Part shown: positions 62,401 to 64,000 of the stretch, one piece after another
How positions within the stretch are numbered: the stretch's first letter is position 1
Layout of the letters: each line of letters opens with the position of its first letter
Source: Dysidea avara
Taxonomy: Eukaryota; Porifera; Demospongiae; Dictyoceratida; Dysideidae
Assembly (NCBI RefSeq): GCF_963678975.1
Contig: NC_089282.1
Location: 1,302,001 to 1,366,000, forward strand
Reading direction: 5' to 3'
Length of the DNA: 64,000 nucleotides
The notes under the pieces: generated by a model
What the model was told of the DNA's origin: nothing
Seen by the model: the letters and a program-made list of their open reading frames with translations, nothing else
Database searches by the model: none
Translations under genes and position numbers: made by a program

Positions 62401-63918
62401 CAAGTGGTTTAGTGTACAGTGAGGCTTATATAGTATGATTCGGCAGGTCTTGTAAAGTGCACCAGGAAATTCAGCCATGAAAAGGATATATTAATTTGGT
62501 ACCATGTTTAATTTGTGTGATAAGAGTTATTAACTTAGTACTCATTTATCACTCACTTGGTTTGTTTGATCTCCACTAATGATCCTATCTTTGATGTTGT
62601 GAAGGAGATGTGTTGATCACCTAGTACTATCTCCAGCTCCTACAGTGTGTGCAGTATCATGATCCCCACCCACTAATTGATCATGTGACCTACCTGTCTG
62701 CCTACCCTGTCTGGCTGTGGCCATAACTTATCATCCTCCTGCATGATCTGTAGGAAAGAGTAGGGAATGATAATGGCTGTGTTAAATTTTGGGATGGCTG
62801 TACACCTCACTATAGAAAAAGTCTTGCAGGATACAATCACGTCATGTGCATAGACATTACAAATAGATTGAATATGGAGATACCCATGAATACATTGAAA
62901 ACACGCAACTAGATTTTCTCAAGCCTCAAACATTTGATTGTTACTTACGTACATAAGACTAGGGAACAAAACCCTCTATTGCACTACTAAAATAATACGT
63001 TCTTTTATCCATGATAAAGCAGTAAATGCTGCACTCTGTAGAAAGGTCCAAGACCAAATTTTGTGCAGTCATGTCCTAAAACACTCACAATCCTTCAAGA
63101 TCATTACTACTTAGGACACTGAAACTACCAACTACTTATTTTCTCATACACATGTCCAGAACGGATATTTGATTCTCAGAGTGACGTGCTGCGTTCGATC
63201 AAATTTAAGTTATGTGTTGTATTAGATCAAATTGCATTAAATATTCAGTGGAAGTGTACATACAGTGTTTAGTGTGTTGTATCTTCAAACTAAAACTGGA
63301 GACAAAATCCCAGACTAGGTAGTGATCTAATCCTCTAGCAACATGTAGTCACGTCAAAGAAGCCATAACTAGGACTCAGAATTGCTCATCCATTACACAA
63401 CTTCTCACACACCCCAAGGGCTGTTAATACTTAATACTATAGTTCAACTTGGTCTGACAAGGGGGCTGAACACCCATTTTGACACTCTTGATTATTATGA
63501 TTTAGCTCTAAGGTAGTTCTAGCAACACTATGTCATACCTCACTGTCCTCGATAATCCTCTTCAATTCCTCCATGACGATCTTGCTAACGTGGACCTGTT
63601 GTATCTAATTAGTGCCCACTGGTGACAGTTAACACAATACAAACCTCTTTCCTGATCATCGTGTCATTCTTGTAGTTTGAGTTGTTAGCATATCGGAGTT
63701 TGCCTGTAACAGTTACACCACAACTGTGACACCACGCACATAACATTTTCTGCTGTCTGGACAAATTATAAAAATTTCTCATGAACTACTAGTCTGTGTG
63801 TGTGTCACGGTTAATAACATCAATGCTCACCATCTGGTCTGTACTCGAATTCTAAAAATTCGTGACCAAATTTTCCCTTGTGTCCAACGTAATATCTGAG
63901 GTAAAAGTCTTGCGACAT
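53490..63918 (-). CDS. MAGOH: Mago nashi homologue, exon junction complex core
   Basis: Exons: 63918-63831, 63703-63645, 63595-63539, 62747-62694, 62639-62557 and 53589-53490, giving exactly 146 aa, the human length. The sequence is nearly that of vertebrate [107 protein letters not shown] and HFKIKPI. MAGOH forms a heterodimer with Y14 (RBM8A) and locks eIF4A3 on spliced mRNA; it acts in mRNA localisation and nonsense-mediated decay. The last intron is about 9 kb and contains an entire DNA transposon. The final 100-nt exon lies only 61 bp from the FBXO9 stop on the other strand. Confidence 0.96.
53590..57073 (-). other. MAGOH intron 5, part downstream of the transposon
   Basis: No gene. It contains an element-like copy of the CAGTGAAACCTC repeat (56362-56837); the remainder is AT-rich single-copy-looking sequence. 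Confidence 0.55.
56362..56837. repeat. CAGTGAAACCT-ended dispersed repeat
   Basis: Begins CAGTGAAACCTCACTTAGTG and ends AACAAGGTTTCACTG. It has internal CACCTCATTATAGTGGCCAG units in both orientations. No matching target duplication found. Partial relatives occur at 6365-6490 and 42405-42475. Confidence 0.65.
57277..58377 (+). CDS. Transposon-borne HIRAN-like / Ulp1-like (C48) fusion protein
   Basis: Intact intronless ORF of 366 aa. Residues about 15-110 resemble a HIRAN domain: [37 protein letters not shown] and [19 protein letters not shown] domains bind DNA ends in HLTF-type helicases. A linker with a basic PPKKKPK motif (possible nuclear signal) follows. The C-terminal third has the Ulp1/C48 protease layout: [20 protein letters not shown] (His), [11 protein letters not shown] (Asp), then [20 protein letters not shown], where the usual nucleophile position in D-C-G-L-F is Ser. 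Such Ulp-like domains normally cleave SUMO-type modifiers; with Ser here, activity is doubtful. It converges on the transposase. Function in transposition is unknown; domain calls are by eye. Confidence 0.8.
   Translation: MPRSWFRFSVDSSSRGYHEYQSIWPNPTAYDELLCEREPGNSHDTHAVAIKKYISGVLSTVGHVPRKISKVSSIFIRRGGTIQCRVNGHRCYSADLEQGGLEIPCILTYIIDNQKEWAKTQETINVKLGIKTADCVDDLVNLDFLANASAESTAPPVAMESIDGSVSMVDLTAQCSTQDQVDQSPPKKKPKNFCEEDIIMGLELSDLEINLSQELLKAQYPKVSALQSTLFQERNQLFPNGFLTNCIQIVHCQARHHWVTASTINCKLGEVKVFDTLFNHCDQETTGIIHKLFATANFPKFTITMGRCQKQKGGMDSGLFSIANATALAFGLHPSKQKYKQSAMRMHLVRCFAAKQMTPFSGHAIK
58442..58458. terminator. Back-to-back poly(A) signals between the two transposon genes
   Basis: TTTATT at 58442-58447 (AATAAA on minus, after the transposase) and AATAAA at 58453-58458 (after the plus-strand gene) lie in the 110-bp gap. 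Each transcript would be cut inside or near the other gene's end. Confidence 0.6.
58488..59944 (-). pseudogene. pogo/Tigger-type DDE transposase, reading frame disrupted
   Basis: The first part (59944 to about 59160) has a helix-turn-helix start ([30 protein letters not shown]) and a second DNA-binding region ([29 protein letters not shown]). The second part, in another frame (to 58488), has [75 protein letters not shown] and [17 protein letters not shown]. These are DDE_1 superfamily signatures, and all three acidic catalytic positions appear present. The frames switch near 59160-59175 at the first catalytic block, where residues expected between IPKEL and YDQSG are missing. No splice pair repairs this, so a small deletion is the simplest reading. 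This copy is probably not autonomous. Confidence 0.85.
61532..61625. repeat. 16-bp minisatellite
   Basis: About six units of CTATGATGTCACAGGA/G; each has a TGATGTCA core close to a CRE/AP-1 site. Confidence 0.85.
62126..62285. repeat. 17-bp minisatellite
   Basis: About nine units of CTGTCTGTTTGTCAAGG. The ORFs in two frames ([13 protein letters not shown] type) are artefacts because 17 is not a multiple of three. Confidence 0.9.
62748..63538 (-). other. MAGOH intron 3
   Basis: Nothing recognisable. Confidence 0.5.
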
Positions 63919-64000
63919 GATGCGCTATAGAAATAACGTAGTAAAAGAAAATAAAGGAGCAAAGTACAATCTTACTTCAGTCACTTGCGAGGTCACTTTC

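Larger units (their letters stand above)
60073..62556 (-). other. MAGOH intron 5, part upstream of the transposon
   Basis: No gene seen. Two minisatellites (61532-61625 and 62126-62285) lie here. Confidence 0.55.

Overview
The window is nuclear DNA from an AT-rich animal genome. Nearly every gene is a chain of short exons separated by GT-AG introns, many only 42-60 bp long. The proteins are recognisable but strongly diverged metazoan orthologues: ATG13, an SV2-type transporter, CARNMT1, HINFP, a Sec-containing MIEN1/SelW protein, CPEB1, NDUFB3, a furin-type convertase, FBXO9 and MAGOH. Gene density, tiny introns and level of divergence fit an early-branching animal such as a demosponge. That assignment is inference; no rRNA or mitochondrial marker is present. 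Gene models were built by reading splice signals and matching protein families from memory. For all but one of the complete spliced genes the listed exons add up to an open reading frame; CPEB1 is off by two bases in one exon.

Layout, left to right: ATG13 (minus, 3' part off the left edge) is divergent from an SV2-family transporter (plus). That transporter converges on a hinderin/KIAA1328-like coiled-coil gene (minus). Hinderin is divergent from CARNMT1 (plus), which meets HINFP (minus) tail to tail with 11 bp between stop codons. HINFP is divergent from a selenoprotein gene (plus), followed in tandem by CPEB1 (plus). CPEB1 faces NDUFB3 (minus), which is divergent from a furin-like convertase (plus, 15.6 kb). 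FBXO9 (plus) then converges on MAGOH (minus). Four short shared promoter regions (about 70-220 bp) alternate with tight convergent 3' ends. The genes are housekeeping functions from different pathways, so the order reflects compaction rather than an operon.

The large introns hold most of the repeats: two hAT-type MITEs with perfect 8-bp target duplications, several foldback elements, a dispersed repeat family containing TCCAGACACTTAGTTAAGG, microsatellites (one about 203-bp uninterrupted GT run) and minisatellites. The MAGOH last intron (9 kb) carries a complete 2,999-bp DNA transposon with terminal inverted repeats and TA target duplication. It has a frame-disrupted pogo/Tigger-type DDE transposase on one strand and, facing it, an intact 366-aa gene joining a HIRAN-like domain to a Ulp1-like (C48) protease domain with Ser where Cys is expected. 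That two-gene transposon is the best candidate for an undescribed system here. The selenocysteine-encoding MIEN1/SelW gene, with its SECIS element and C-terminal CaaX box, is the best example of a gene that automatic annotation would break.
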